NCBI GenBank assembly: GCA_016706225.1
Contig: JADJKB010000003.1
Location: 310,001-374,000 of the forward strand
DNA from: Myxococcales bacterium
GTDB taxonomy: Bacteria; Myxococcota_A; Polyangia; Polyangiales; Polyangiaceae
Direction of reading: 5' to 3'
Length of the DNA: 64,000 bases
The position numbers and the translations under genes were made by a program. Under the pieces are notes generated by a model. It was not told the DNA's origin and did no database searches. It saw only the letters and a program-made list of their open reading frames with translations. Positions 39,172 to 48,004 of the stretch are shown here, in pieces; positions within the stretch are counted from its first letter, which is position 1; the number at the start of each line of letters is the position of its first letter.

Positions 39172-40449
39172 ATGCGTTCGCGCTCTGTGAATTGGCTCAT
39201 CGGTTCGGCCCTACTCCTCGCCGGCTGCGGGACGGCCGGTGTCGTACAGACCGCCCTACACGGGGACCTCGCCTCGCTCAAGCGAGAGGTGCGAGAGAGC
39301 CGCGAAGCTGGGCGATTGAACAAGGCCACGGTCGAGGATCTGGCCGCCGCGGTCGCCGGTCGTGAGGTTCGCTCGTCGACTGGGAACGCGGCCGTCGATC
39401 GCATCAAGGACGTGCGGCCGTGCGCCAAGCCGCTCGTCTCGGTGCTCGAGGCGCGCGCGGGACAAGCCGACGATGCCGCCGCCCAGGCGACCTGGACGCT
39501 GTTCGAGCTCGGCCGCCGTGACGGCGACGAGCTCGTCCGGAAACACCGTGACGCATCGAGCGGCGCGTGGCGTGCACTCGCAGCCCGCGCGAGCGGTCGC
39601 AAGGAGCACGGGCCGCTGCGGCGCAAGTACTTCACCGATCCCGACGAGCGCGTGCGACGCGGAGCTCTCGCGGCCGCCATCGAAGCCCGTTCGGTGGACG
39701 ATCTCGATCCGGCCCTCGAAGCAGCACGCCTCGACCCGGACCTGTTGAGCAAGGCCTTCGCGACCCGAGCGGTCGGGGCCATCGGCGGACAACGCGCGGT
39801 GCTCGCCCTCGTCGACCACTGGGTGCGGGCCGACGAGAGCACCCGAATGACGATCATCGACGCGTGGGCGATGCCCGCCTCGTACGCCGCCGGCGGCGAA
39901 CACGAGCTCACCAGCCTTGCCGAAAACAAACAGGGCCTGCTCGCCCTCGTGGCCGCGGACGCCCTGGTGCGCTCACGCGGCCGGTTCGTCGCGTCTGGAG
40001 TGGCGACTCTTCTGCGCGCCGTGAAAGAGGGCACGGAGGCGGAGCGGCGCCTGGCGATCCAGCTGATCCCCTTCTCGGACAAGGACGCGGTACTGGCCAT
40101 CGAGAAGGCCAGCGCGGACAGCGACAAAGAAGTGAAGGTCATCGCCCTGGCGCGCCTGGCAGGCGAAGGCTCCACCAAGGCAAAGGCCCTGGGCGGCCTG
40201 CGAGAGCTCGCCAAGCTGGACGATGACCTCGGGCTCCAGGCCCGTGCCGCTCTTGCCGCAGCGGGGGACACCGGGGTCAAGAAACAGCTGACGGATCTGC
40301 TCACCGCGCCCAAAGCCCGAACCCGCACGGTCGCAGCTCGGGGGCTACTCGCCCTCGGGGACTACGGAAACGCCGCCACCGCCCTGGCGGACGACGACCC
40401 TGGGGTCCGCACCGCGGTAGCTTGTGCGGTGCTCGCGGGGCGGGACTGA
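39172..40449 (+). CDS. HEAT-repeat lipoprotein
   Basis: A 425-residue protein with lipobox LLLAGC (Cys19). The N-terminal part LHGDLASLKREVRESREAGR resembles a single ankyrin-like helix pair. From about 90 to the end are arrays of paired helices of the HEAT/PBS-lyase type (AAAQATWTLFELGRR, VRRGALAAAIEARS, LAIQLIPFSDKDAVLAIEKA, VIALARLAGEG, TVAARGLLALGDYG, GVRTAVACAVLAGRD). Such proteins are usually scaffolds in the envelope. No catalytic residues. It is transcribed away from the lipid kinase-like gene and toward the TRAP cluster, 100 bp before TatT. Confidence 0.78.
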   Translation: MRSRSVNWLIGSALLLAGCGTAGVVQTALHGDLASLKREVRESREAGRLNKATVEDLAAAVAGREVRSSTGNAAVDRIKDVRPCAKPLVSVLEARAGQADDAAAQATWTLFELGRRDGDELVRKHRDASSGAWRALAARASGRKEHGPLRRKYFTDPDERVRRGALAAAIEARSVDDLDPALEAARLDPDLLSKAFATRAVGAIGGQRAVLALVDHWVRADESTRMTIIDAWAMPASYAAGGEHELTSLAENKQGLLALVAADALVRSRGRFVASGVATLLRAVKEGTEAERRLAIQLIPFSDKDAVLAIEKASADSDKEVKVIALARLAGEGSTKAKALGGLRELAKLDDDLGLQARAALAAAGDTGVKKQLTDLLTAPKARTRTVAARGLLALGDYGNAATALADDDPGVRTAVACAVLAGRD

Positions 40450-40549
40450 GCACTTTCGGGGCCAGCATCCGGGTGTGGGCTGCGGGTTTCACCCTGATCC
40501 CGATCCCCACCGTTGAAATCCCGGGGAAATGCGGCTATCCCCGCGCACC

Positions 40550-41479
40550 ATGAAGCTAGCACGGGGTTTGGGTGTGCTGTGCCTCGCGGGCCTCGGCCTG
40601 ACGAGCACCGGCTGCCTCAAGGCATTGCTCCTCAAGGGGCAGATCAAGGGCACACGCGACGGCTCCGCCGCGGTGAACACGCTGCACGACTGGGAGATCG
40701 CTCGCGGCGTCGCAACGGCCGGCATCGGTCAGCTCGAGGGCATGCACAAGCTCGCCCCCGACAACACCGACGCCCTCTTCATGCTGACCCGTGGCTGGGC
40801 CGGTGTCTCCTTCGGTTTCACCGAGGACGACTACGAGGAGGCCTACGAGAAGGGCGATGACGTGATGGCCGAGTACCATCTGCTGCGCGCCCGAGCCGGC
40901 TTCGCCCGAGCGAAGCACTACGGCATCGAGCTCCTGGGTCACCACGCCGAAGGCTTCGACGCCGCCAAGCGCAACCAGGAGACCATTGCGAAGTGGCTGC
41001 AAGAGAACTTCACGGACAAAGAGCAGGCGGAAGACCTGCTCTGGATCGGGTACGCCTGGATCGGCCACGTGTCGACGTCGAAGGACGTGCCCGAGATCGT
41101 CGGAGAGCTCTACATCGGCGTCGAGATGATCAAGCGCTCCGCCGCGCTCGACGATCAGCTCGCCTACGGGACCGCTTACACGGTGCTTGGCGCCTACCAC
41201 GCGCGCACGGCCATGGCCGAGCTCGATCAGTCGAAGGCTTCCTTCGAAAAAGCACTGGCCATCAACGGCGGGAAGTTCCTGGCCACGAAGCTGAACTTCG
41301 CCCAGCGCTACTACTGTGCGAAGGGCGACAAAGAAAACTACGTCAAGCTGATGAACGAGGTCCTGGCGGCCGGCGACGACCTGCCCGAGGCCCGGCTTCA
41401 AAACGTGATCGCCAAGCGGCGGGCCCGCCGCTACCTGGGGAACAAGATCTGGCAGGAAGAGTGCGGATTCCGCATGTGA
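40550..41479 (+). CDS. TatT-like TRAP-associated lipoprotein
   Basis: A 309-residue protein from the ATG at 40550; the ATG at 40529 would add seven residues. Lipobox TSTGC with Cys22. The body is all-helical, TPR-like: LHDWEIARGVATAGIGQLEG, DALFMLTRGWAGVSFGFTED, YHLLRARAGFARAKHYGIEL, DLLWIGYAWIGHVSTSKDVP, AYGTAYTVLGAYHARTAMAE. This follows the TRAP-associated extracytoplasmic TatT family (T component), which forms trimers that bind DctP proteins and may pass hydrophobic ligands. Directly upstream of dctP, dctQ and dctM, completing a four-part TRAP-T system. Confidence 0.85.
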   Translation: MKLARGLGVLCLAGLGLTSTGCLKALLLKGQIKGTRDGSAAVNTLHDWEIARGVATAGIGQLEGMHKLAPDNTDALFMLTRGWAGVSFGFTEDDYEEAYEKGDDVMAEYHLLRARAGFARAKHYGIELLGHHAEGFDAAKRNQETIAKWLQENFTDKEQAEDLLWIGYAWIGHVSTSKDVPEIVGELYIGVEMIKRSAALDDQLAYGTAYTVLGAYHARTAMAELDQSKASFEKALAINGGKFLATKLNFAQRYYCAKGDKENYVKLMNEVLAAGDDLPEARLQNVIAKRRARRYLGNKIWQEECGFRM

Positions 41480-41652
41480 CGCACTGCGGCTGAACAGGGA
41501 GTCAGGGTTGCCCCGCCTGGCCAGCCGAAAGAATTTCGCATATGCGTTGATGGGTTTTGAGCGCCGCTCCGTCTCACACAGAGCCGGCGTCTATCTGGCT
41601 GACCTGCCATTGCCGGCCCGCCATTCGTTTGGAATCGAGGAGGTAGTTCGAG

Positions 41653-42636
41653 ATGGTTCGAAAGGTTCTCGCGGCAGTCTTGGCCGCTGGTTTTGTGGTT
41701 GGTTCGGCCGGCGTCGCGGAAGCGAAGTCGACACTGAAGATGGCGACCCTCGCTCCGAAGCGGAGCCCGTGGGGTAAGGTCTTCACGACTTGGTCGAAGG
41801 CAGTCGCGCAGAAGACCAACAACGAGGTCGCGGTCGACTGGCTGTGGAACGGCACCGGCGGCCCCGAGGGCGGCGTGGTCGGCAAGATCAAGTCCGGTCA
41901 GCTCTCCGGCGCGGCCATCACGGCCATCGGACTTGCCTCCATCGACAAACGCTTCATCGCGTTGCAGATGCCCGGTGCGTTCGATAGTTGGTCCGAGCTC
42001 GACAAGGCCCGCGAGAAGCTCGCCGCCGAGATCCTCAACGACGAGGACATGAAGAAGAAGTTCCACATCGCCGGCTTCGGTGACGTCGGAATTGGCCGCG
42101 TGATGAGCAAGGGCTTCGCGGTCTCGGTTCCGTCGGACCTCAAGGGCAAACACCCCGGCATGATCAGCGAGGACATCATCGCCCCGAAGGTCTACGAGGC
42201 CATCGGCGGCGTGTCCGGCGTTCCTTCGCCGGTGACCGGATTTCTGCCCAAGCTGAACAGCGGCGCCATCGACGTGATGAACACCCCCTCACTCGCAGCC
42301 GAGCAGCTGCAGTGGGCGTCCCGCCTCGACAACATCAACACCGGCAATACCTACTTTGGTATCGGCGCCGTGGTCATGAGCCAGAAGGCGCTCGACGGTC
42401 TCACCAGCGATCAGCGCGAAATCCTCAAGTCCACCGGCAAACAAGCGGCGGACGCGCTTACCAAGCGCATCCGTAAGGCGGACGACCAGTCCTTCGAGCG
42501 GCTGAAGAAGAAGATGACCGTGCACGAGTCGACCGCCGCCGAGAAGAAGCAGTGGAAGGACGTCTTCAAGAAGGCGTGCCAGAACCTGAAGAGCTCGATC
42601 CCCGGCGACGCGCTCGGCAAGATCGGCGCCTGCTGA
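41653..42636 (+). CDS. dctP: TRAP transporter substrate-binding protein DctP
   Basis: A 327-residue periplasmic binding protein, normal length. Signal peptide residues 1-24 (MVRKVLAAVLAAGFVVGSAG..AEA-K). DctP marks: LKMATLAPKRSPWGKVFTTW, GGVVGKIKSGQLSGAAITAI, FHIAGFGDVGIGRVMSKGFA, SPVTGFLPKLNSGAIDVMN, and YFGIGAVVMSQKALDGLTSD. The Arg that usually binds the ligand carboxylate is not obvious at the normal place, which fits the TatT-linked group whose ligands are probably hydrophobic. Ribosome site GAGGAGG about 9 nt upstream. It ends at a strong terminator, so it can be made in excess of the membrane subunits. Confidence 0.9.
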   Translation: MVRKVLAAVLAAGFVVGSAGVAEAKSTLKMATLAPKRSPWGKVFTTWSKAVAQKTNNEVAVDWLWNGTGGPEGGVVGKIKSGQLSGAAITAIGLASIDKRFIALQMPGAFDSWSELDKAREKLAAEILNDEDMKKKFHIAGFGDVGIGRVMSKGFAVSVPSDLKGKHPGMISEDIIAPKVYEAIGGVSGVPSPVTGFLPKLNSGAIDVMNTPSLAAEQLQWASRLDNINTGNTYFGIGAVVMSQKALDGLTSDQREILKSTGKQAADALTKRIRKADDQSFERLKKKMTVHESTAAEKKQWKDVFKKACQNLKSSIPGDALGKIGAC

Positions 42637-42659
42637 GTTTCAGGCAGCAGGTACCCACG

Positions 42660-42696
42660 AGCGGGCTCGGGCAGTCGCCTGGGCCCGCTGTTTTTT
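42660..42696 (+). terminator. Rho-independent terminator between dctP and dctQ
   Basis: AGCGGGC (42660-42666) pairs with GCCCGCT (42683-42689), with a further inner stem (CGGGC/GCCTG), followed by G and six T (42691-42696). The best intrinsic terminator in the window. Its place inside the TRAP cluster suggests partial read-through and higher DctP than DctQM expression. Confidence 0.88.
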
Positions 42697-42770
42697 GTGG
42701 GCGGAGGCGCCCGGTTTTGGCCCGAAAGGGTGACGTCGGGCCCCGATTCCCCTAACGTCCGGGCCCAGGG

Positions 42771-44327
42771 ATGTCGGACAAAGACGAGACGGCCGACAAG
42801 GCCGAGGGCGAGGGCACGGCAAAGCCAGCGGACGGGGACGCGGCGAAGGCTGAGGCTGAGGCCGAGGGCGAGGGCACGGAGAAGGCAGAGGGCGCCAAGG
42901 ACTCCGCCAAGGACTCCGACGCAAAGAACGCAGAGAACACAGAGAACGCAGAGGACGCGAAGGACTCGAAGGGTGGCGAGCTGGCGGTCTCCGATGCAAA
43001 GGCGGAGGGCGCCAAGAACTCCGACGCCAAGGACTCCGACGCAGAGAACGCAGAGAAGGCAGAGGACGCAGAGGACGCGAGGGACTCGAAGGGTGGCGAG
43101 CCGGCGGTCTCCGATGCAAAGGCGGAGGGCGCCAAGGACTCCGACGCCAAGGACGCAGACACTGAGGGCACCGCTGCCGCCGAGACGGAGCCGAAATCCA
43201 AGCGGTCGCCCACCGTGGAGGCGGGTCCCCCGGAGGAGCGCAAGGCACAGGCCTGGGGCCGCCCCCTCGTGCGCTTCGACGCGGCCTGGACCAAGTGGGA
43301 GATGTGGCTCTGCGCCGTCGTCGTGATCGCAGAAATCCTGGTGCTCACGCTGTGGGTGGCGCTGAAGGGGCTCTCCACCGCATCCGACGGGAGCAGCAAG
43401 GCGGGCCTCGTATTCCGTGCGCTGACCGGCGCAATCGTGCTGGGGCTGGCGGCGAGGCTGACGCTGAAAAAACAAGCGGAGTCGGTGCGCGCCGGCGGCA
43501 CGGTGGCTGCGGCCGTCGTCGGGCTCTTGCTGGCCAAGACCTGGGGCCAGTTCGGCGTCGAGTGGGCATCGAACATGCTCAATTGGTTCCAGCAAGCCTC
43601 GTTCCTGACGCTACTGGGTGGCCTGCGCGGAGTGGGCACGCGCCTCACCCTCTTGCTCACGCTGCTCGGCGGCTCCCTCGCGACCGCGGCCGGAAAACAC
43701 ATCACCATCGACCTCCTGACCCGTTACCTCGGCCCCAAGCGCCGCCTGCCGGTCGTGATCGTCGGTTGGATTGGTGCGAGCATGATCGTCGGCACCGCCT
43801 CCTGGGGTTTCTTCGATCACATCGCGATCGACGAGTTTGACGCCCGCGCCGAGGCCGGCCCGGGAGAGAAGGTCTCCGCGGTGACGACCCGCCTCGGTGA
43901 GCACTTCTTCGTCGCCAGAAAACAGCTGGCACTGGACGTCAAGACGTTGCCCCACGTGCTCAAGGGCGAGCGTTATTCGGAGTGGATGAACGCCAACGAG
44001 TGGAACGCCTGGGTCGACAGCGCCGGCTTCGACGAGCGCTACGGCCGGGAAAAGTCCCAGGTCTTGAAGATCAGCGGCGACATGAAGAAGACGCCGATCG
44101 TCGTGGTGCCGGAGAAGGGTGAACCTCGCGCAGAGCTGGTCAAGGCGGCGAACCTGGTCTTCCCGATTGGCCTCTTGATCATCGCCCTCAGATTCCTCCT
44201 GCTCTCGCTCTTGACCTTGAGCGGCCACCGCAGCGTCGCCGGTGACGGGCACGCCGACATGAACGTCGTGCCGGGCGGCAAGACCAGCGCAAAGCTCGAA
44301 GAAGAGCCGGTCAAGGAGGATGCCTGA
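42771..44327 (+). CDS. dctQ: TRAP transporter small membrane subunit DctQ with a 165-residue acidic repeat extension
   Basis: A 518-residue protein, about three times the usual DctQ length. Residues 1-165 are low-complexity, rich in Asp, Glu, Lys and Ala, with a 40-residue duplicated block. The membrane part from about 178 has helices at WLCAVVVIAEILVLTLWVAL, GLVFRALTGAIVLGLAARLT, the DctQ-like LTLLLTLLGGSLATAAGKHI and ITIDLLTRYL, VVIVGWIGASMIVGTASWGF, and near the C-terminus LVFPIGLLIIALRFLLLSLL, with a periplasmic loop of about 120 residues before the last helix. It starts at the ATG at 42771 behind the terminator and overlaps dctM by one base. Confidence 0.85.
   Translation: MSDKDETADKAEGEGTAKPADGDAAKAEAEAEGEGTEKAEGAKDSAKDSDAKNAENTENAEDAKDSKGGELAVSDAKAEGAKNSDAKDSDAENAEKAEDAEDARDSKGGEPAVSDAKAEGAKDSDAKDADTEGTAAAETEPKSKRSPTVEAGPPEERKAQAWGRPLVRFDAAWTKWEMWLCAVVVIAEILVLTLWVALKGLSTASDGSSKAGLVFRALTGAIVLGLAARLTLKKQAESVRAGGTVAAAVVGLLLAKTWGQFGVEWASNMLNWFQQASFLTLLGGLRGVGTRLTLLLTLLGGSLATAAGKHITIDLLTRYLGPKRRLPVVIVGWIGASMIVGTASWGFFDHIAIDEFDARAEAGPGEKVSAVTTRLGEHFFVARKQLALDVKTLPHVLKGERYSEWMNANEWNAWVDSAGFDERYGREKSQVLKISGDMKKTPIVVVPEKGEPRAELVKAANLVFPIGLLIIALRFLLLSLLTLSGHRSVAGDGHADMNVVPGGKTSAKLEEEPVKEDA
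42951..43160. repeat. 120-bp tandem duplication in dctQ
   Basis: Unit 1 at 42951-43070 and a partial unit 2 from 43071 to about 43160, in frame, coding for EDAxDSKGGExAVSDAKAEG and following residues with few differences. Recent duplication is likely because synonymous sites are also nearly identical. Confidence 0.9.
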
Positions 44328-46006
44328 TGTTGATCCTCCTCTTCGTGTTGGCGTTCGGGCTGATCGGTGCGCCCGTGTTCGCGGTGATGGCGGGCGCGAC
44401 GGAGCTCGCCTGGCTCAATCATCCCGATACGACCAAACACTTCATGCGCTTCCTCGCGCCGGACGTGCTGGATGAACGTTTCGCCGGCTCGCCGATCTTG
44501 GTGACCGTGCCGCTGTTCACCTTCATCGGCTACGCGCTCGCCGAGTCCAAGGCCCCGGAGCGCATCGTGCGCGCATCCGAGGCGTTCTTCGGCTGGATGC
44601 CCGGCGGACTCGCGATCGTTTGTATCATTGCCAGCGCCTTCTTCACCACGCTCACCGGCGGCAGTGCCGTCACGATCGTCGCAGTCGGCGGCTTGCTCTA
44701 CCCCGCCCTGGTCAAGTCTGGTTACCCGAAGGACTACTCCCTCGGTCTGGTGATGACCGGCGGCTCGCTGGGGCTGCTGCTCCCGCCCTCGCTGCCAATC
44801 TTGATCTACTCGATGGTCGCCGGCATCGACTTCAACAAGGCCTTCAAGGCCGGTGTCGTGCCGGGCCTGTTGGTGGTCGGGCTGCTCGCCATTCACGCGG
44901 GCTACGTCGGGCTGAAATACAAGATCCCGCGCACCAAGCCGAATCTGAAAGAGATGGCGGGCGCGCTCTGGGCCATCAAGTGGGAGATGGGCATCCCCGT
45001 GATGATCCTGGGTGGCCTCGCCACGGGCCTCACGGACATCGACGAGGCCGCGGCGCTCGCCGCCTTCTACGTGCTGACGGTCGAGCTGTTCGTCTACCGG
45101 GACCTCAAGGCCAAGGACCTGCCGCGGCTCGCCGCCAACTCGATGGCGCTGGCGGGTGCGCTCGTCTTGATCATGGCCATGGCCATGGCGCTCACCACGT
45201 ACCTCATCTACGAGGGCGTTCCGACGAAGATCTTCCAGTGGTTTACCAGCTTGGGCATCACCAAGCCTTGGCACTTCCTGGTGATGCTGAACTTCTTCAT
45301 GTACATCCAGGGCGCGCTGATGGAGGGCTTCAGCTCCATCCTGGTCGCCGTGCCGCTGCTCTTGCCGTTCGGCGCCGAGTTCGGCCTGTCGCCGTTCCAC
45401 CTGGCGATGATGTTCTTGCTGAACCTGGAGATCGCGTTCCTGAGCCCGCCGTTCGGGCAAAACCTGTTCGTCACGAGCTTCCGGTTCAACAAACCGATGG
45501 CCTCGCTGTACCGGATATCCCTGCCATTTTTGGGCATCCTGATCGTCGGGCTCCTGATGATCATGTACATCCCTCGCCTCTCGACCATCGCAGTGGAGAA
45601 AGACATTGCGGCAGCCAAGGCAAAGTCCGCCGAGCTGGGCGAGGCGCCGCGCGAAGCCTGGATGATGGAGTGTGTGCAGGAGGACCGGAACAACCCCCTG
45701 CCGTGCACCGCCGAGGACAAGGCCAAGTGGGGGACGGGCAAGGACGTCAAGCCGGCGGCGGAAGAACCGGAGACCCCCATTCCCGACCCGAGCGCGGAGC
45801 CGGGTGGCAACACGGACGACGACCTTCTCGATCAGATGATGGGCGACGCCGGCGAGAAGAAATCCGGCGACACCGACGACGACCTGCTCGAGGAAATGCT
45901 GGGCGACGGCAAGAAGAAAGAGACCGACGCAGGCGCTGCGGAAGAACCGAAGCAGGGCGGCGAAGGCGACAGCGACGACAAGCTGCTAGAAGAGATGCTC
46001 AAGTAG
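44327..46006 (+). CDS. dctM: TRAP transporter large membrane subunit DctM with a repeated C-terminal tail
   Basis: A 559-residue transport subunit with about 11-12 helices, coupling uptake to an ion gradient. DctM marks: SPILVTVPLFTFIGYALAES, FFTTLTGGSAVTIVAVGGLL, VMTGGSLGLLLPPSLPILIY, EGFSSILVAVPLLLPFGAEF, and LNLEIAFLSPPFGQNLFVTS. Ordinary members end near residue 430. Here a further 125 residues follow: a segment with two Cys (ECVQEDRNNPLPCTAED), then an acidic region with three copies of (S/T)DDxLLxxM: TDDDLLDQMM (496-505), TDDDLLEEML (516-525) and DDKLLEEML (550-558). The start overlaps the dctQ stop. Confidence 0.9.
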   Translation: MLILLFVLAFGLIGAPVFAVMAGATELAWLNHPDTTKHFMRFLAPDVLDERFAGSPILVTVPLFTFIGYALAESKAPERIVRASEAFFGWMPGGLAIVCIIASAFFTTLTGGSAVTIVAVGGLLYPALVKSGYPKDYSLGLVMTGGSLGLLLPPSLPILIYSMVAGIDFNKAFKAGVVPGLLVVGLLAIHAGYVGLKYKIPRTKPNLKEMAGALWAIKWEMGIPVMILGGLATGLTDIDEAAALAAFYVLTVELFVYRDLKAKDLPRLAANSMALAGALVLIMAMAMALTTYLIYEGVPTKIFQWFTSLGITKPWHFLVMLNFFMYIQGALMEGFSSILVAVPLLLPFGAEFGLSPFHLAMMFLLNLEIAFLSPPFGQNLFVTSFRFNKPMASLYRISLPFLGILIVGLLMIMYIPRLSTIAVEKDIAAAKAKSAELGEAPREAWMMECVQEDRNNPLPCTAEDKAKWGTGKDVKPAAEEPETPIPDPSAEPGGNTDDDLLDQMMGDAGEKKSGDTDDDLLEEMLGDGKKKETDAGAAEEPKQGGEGDSDDKLLEEMLK

Positions 46007-46038
46007 CGCGCGCGTCGCGGCCGCTAGCAGAACCCGCG

Positions 46039-47907
46039 TCAGGATTTGGGCTTCTTCTTGGCGCCCGGCTGCGAAGCGTAAGGCTTGGGGGCGTAAGGCT
46101 TGGGCGCGTAGGGTTTCGGCGCGTAGGGTTTGGGGCCTGACGGGCCGTAGGGCTTGGGGCCACGCTCGGGTCGGAAGGGGCGCGGAGAGGGACCACGCGG
46201 GGAGCCACCGTGGCGAGGTGGACCCCGGTCGGGGCGACCGTGCTCGGGACCGCGCTCGCCGCCGCTGCTGGACAAGAGGCGAATGACGACGTTGGGTTCC
46301 CGGGGATCGGGCTTGGCCGTCGCCCGCGCAAAACCCTCCGCGACGCGCGCGTCGACGTCGACGATGGAGTGCCGGCGGAGCACCCGAATGGCGCCGACAT
46401 CGCTGCCGTGAATCTGGCCGCGCCGGCACGACAGCGCGAGCAGTCGGCGGGGCTCCGCACCGTGCTCTTCACCCCACGAGATGTGAAATGACACCCACTC
46501 GGTGGCCTGGCGCTCGGAGCGCGTCGGTCGCGCTTGAGCGTGCCGCCCTCGCTGCGCGCCGGGCTCCGGCTGGTGTAACTCGCGGGGTTCGGTCGGCCCG
46601 ACCTGTCCGGCTCGAAGCATCAATCGAGCGAGCACCCGCACCACACTCGGGTGCTGCGCCAAACGCTTCGCCAGTGTCCAGGTGGTCGGATCGAAGGCTG
46701 TCACCACGCCGTCCGCCTCGTCGGCCACCAGATCTTCGTACCAGCGCGCGCTGCGCAGTGCGCGGATCTCGTCTGCGCTGGGGATCGGCAGAAAGCGCGC
46801 CTCGACCCCGGTGCGATTGAGCATCGACACGACGCGCGCGACGCCACCTGGCGCCACCAGGACCGAGCTCACCCCCTTGCGCCCGGCTCGTCCCGTGCGA
46901 CCGCTGCGATGAGTATAACTGTCACGGTCGGTGGGCGGTTCGAAGTGAACGACGCGGGCGATCCCTGCGACGTCGATGCCGCGGGCGGCGACGTCGGTGG
47001 CAATCAAGGCTCGATAACGACCCGTCTTGAAGGCGCTGAGGGCGCGAGTGCGCTCGGCTTGCTCCATCTCGCCGGACAGCGAGGCGACGACGAAGCCCAC
47101 CTGCATCAGCTCCGAAGTGATGCGCGCCACGTCGGCCCGCGTCCGAGCGAACACCAACATCTGCTCGTCCGGGTAGGCCAGGAGCAGGTTGACCAGAGCA
47201 TCGAAGCGCTCGCGCGGTTCGATCATGTGAATCACGTGCTCGATGTCCTGATTGGCAGCCCCCTGCGGCGTGCCGAACACCTCGCGTGGCTCGTGCTGCA
47301 CGCGATCGGCCAGCGCCTTCACCTCCCGCGGAAAGGTCGCGGAGACGAGGTGCGTGCGGCGCCGCGACGCGGCCAGCGCGAAGATGGCTTCGATGTCGTC
47401 CCGGAAGCCGAGATCGAGCATGCGATCCGCCTCGTCGAGCACGACCGCATCGAGCCCCGTGGCAAGCAGTGCTCCGCGCTCCAGATGATCGAGCAACCGG
47501 CCGGGCGTGCCGACGACGACGGCCGGCGAGCCGGCGAGGGCTCGGCGCTCGTCGCGATACGAAGCGCCACCCGTCACGGACGCGACGGTGACGGCGTACG
47601 GCGCCAGCAGCCATGACAGCTCCCCCTCGACCTGTTTGGCGAGCTCGCGCGTCGGAGTCACGACGAGGGCGACGGGCGGCGCAATGCGCTCGACCCGGGT
47701 GGCGTGTCGCTCGACCGCCTCGCGCAGCAAGAACCCGATGGCGACCGTCTTGCCCGATCCGGTCTGTGACGAGAGGCGCACGTCGTGCCCGACCAGCTCC
47801 TCTCGGAGCACGGCCTCCTGCACCGGTGTGAGCTCGGCGTAGCCTTTTTGCTCCAAGGCGCGCGCCATCTGCGGGCCAATGCGTTCTTCTATCTCGAGGG
47901 ATGCCAT
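46039..47907 (-). CDS. DEAD-box RNA helicase with DbpA-like RNA-binding domain and KPYAP repeat tail
   Basis: A 622-residue ATP-dependent RNA helicase, probably acting in ribosome or mRNA remodelling. Motifs in order: Q motif TPVQEAVL, Walker A SQTGSGKT (47-54), PTRELA, TPGRLLDHL, DEAD (LDEADRMLD), SAT, FARTRADVARI, TDVAARGID, HRSGRTGRAGR. Residues about 470-545 resemble the DbpA/CsdA C-terminal RNA-binding domain (EWVSFHISWGEEHGAEPRRL, IRVLRRHSIVDVDARVAEGF). The last 70 residues are Pro/Arg/Gly-rich, with KPYAP repeated four to five times and a basic end KKKPKS, probably an extra RNA-binding tail. Convergent with dctM. Confidence 0.92.
   Translation of the reverse strand: MASLEIEERIGPQMARALEQKGYAELTPVQEAVLREELVGHDVRLSSQTGSGKTVAIGFLLREAVERHATRVERIAPPVALVVTPTRELAKQVEGELSWLLAPYAVTVASVTGGASYRDERRALAGSPAVVVGTPGRLLDHLERGALLATGLDAVVLDEADRMLDLGFRDDIEAIFALAASRRRTHLVSATFPREVKALADRVQHEPREVFGTPQGAANQDIEHVIHMIEPRERFDALVNLLLAYPDEQMLVFARTRADVARITSELMQVGFVVASLSGEMEQAERTRALSAFKTGRYRALIATDVAARGIDVAGIARVVHFEPPTDRDSYTHRSGRTGRAGRKGVSSVLVAPGGVARVVSMLNRTGVEARFLPIPSADEIRALRSARWYEDLVADEADGVVTAFDPTTWTLAKRLAQHPSVVRVLARLMLRAGQVGPTEPRELHQPEPGAQRGRHAQARPTRSERQATEWVSFHISWGEEHGAEPRRLLALSCRRGQIHGSDVGAIRVLRRHSIVDVDARVAEGFARATAKPDPREPNVVIRLLSSSGGERGPEHGRPDRGPPRHGGSPRGPSPRPFRPERGPKPYGPSGPKPYAPKPYAPKPYAPKPYASQPGAKKKPKS
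46072..46160. repeat. 15-bp repeats coding for the KPYAP tail of the helicase
   Basis: Tandem units close to gcgtagggtttgggg on the plus strand, each coding for five residues (KPYAP on the minus strand), four to five copies with sporadic synonymous changes, plus two more distant copies (KPYGPSG). Confidence 0.8.
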
Positions 47908-48004
47908 GGGAAGGGGCGCGCCGCTTTCGGAGGTCCGCAGGCGCCAGTGCGGGTACTCGTACTCGCACTCGTGCGCGCGTTCGACCTATTTCTCGACCGA
48001 AAGC

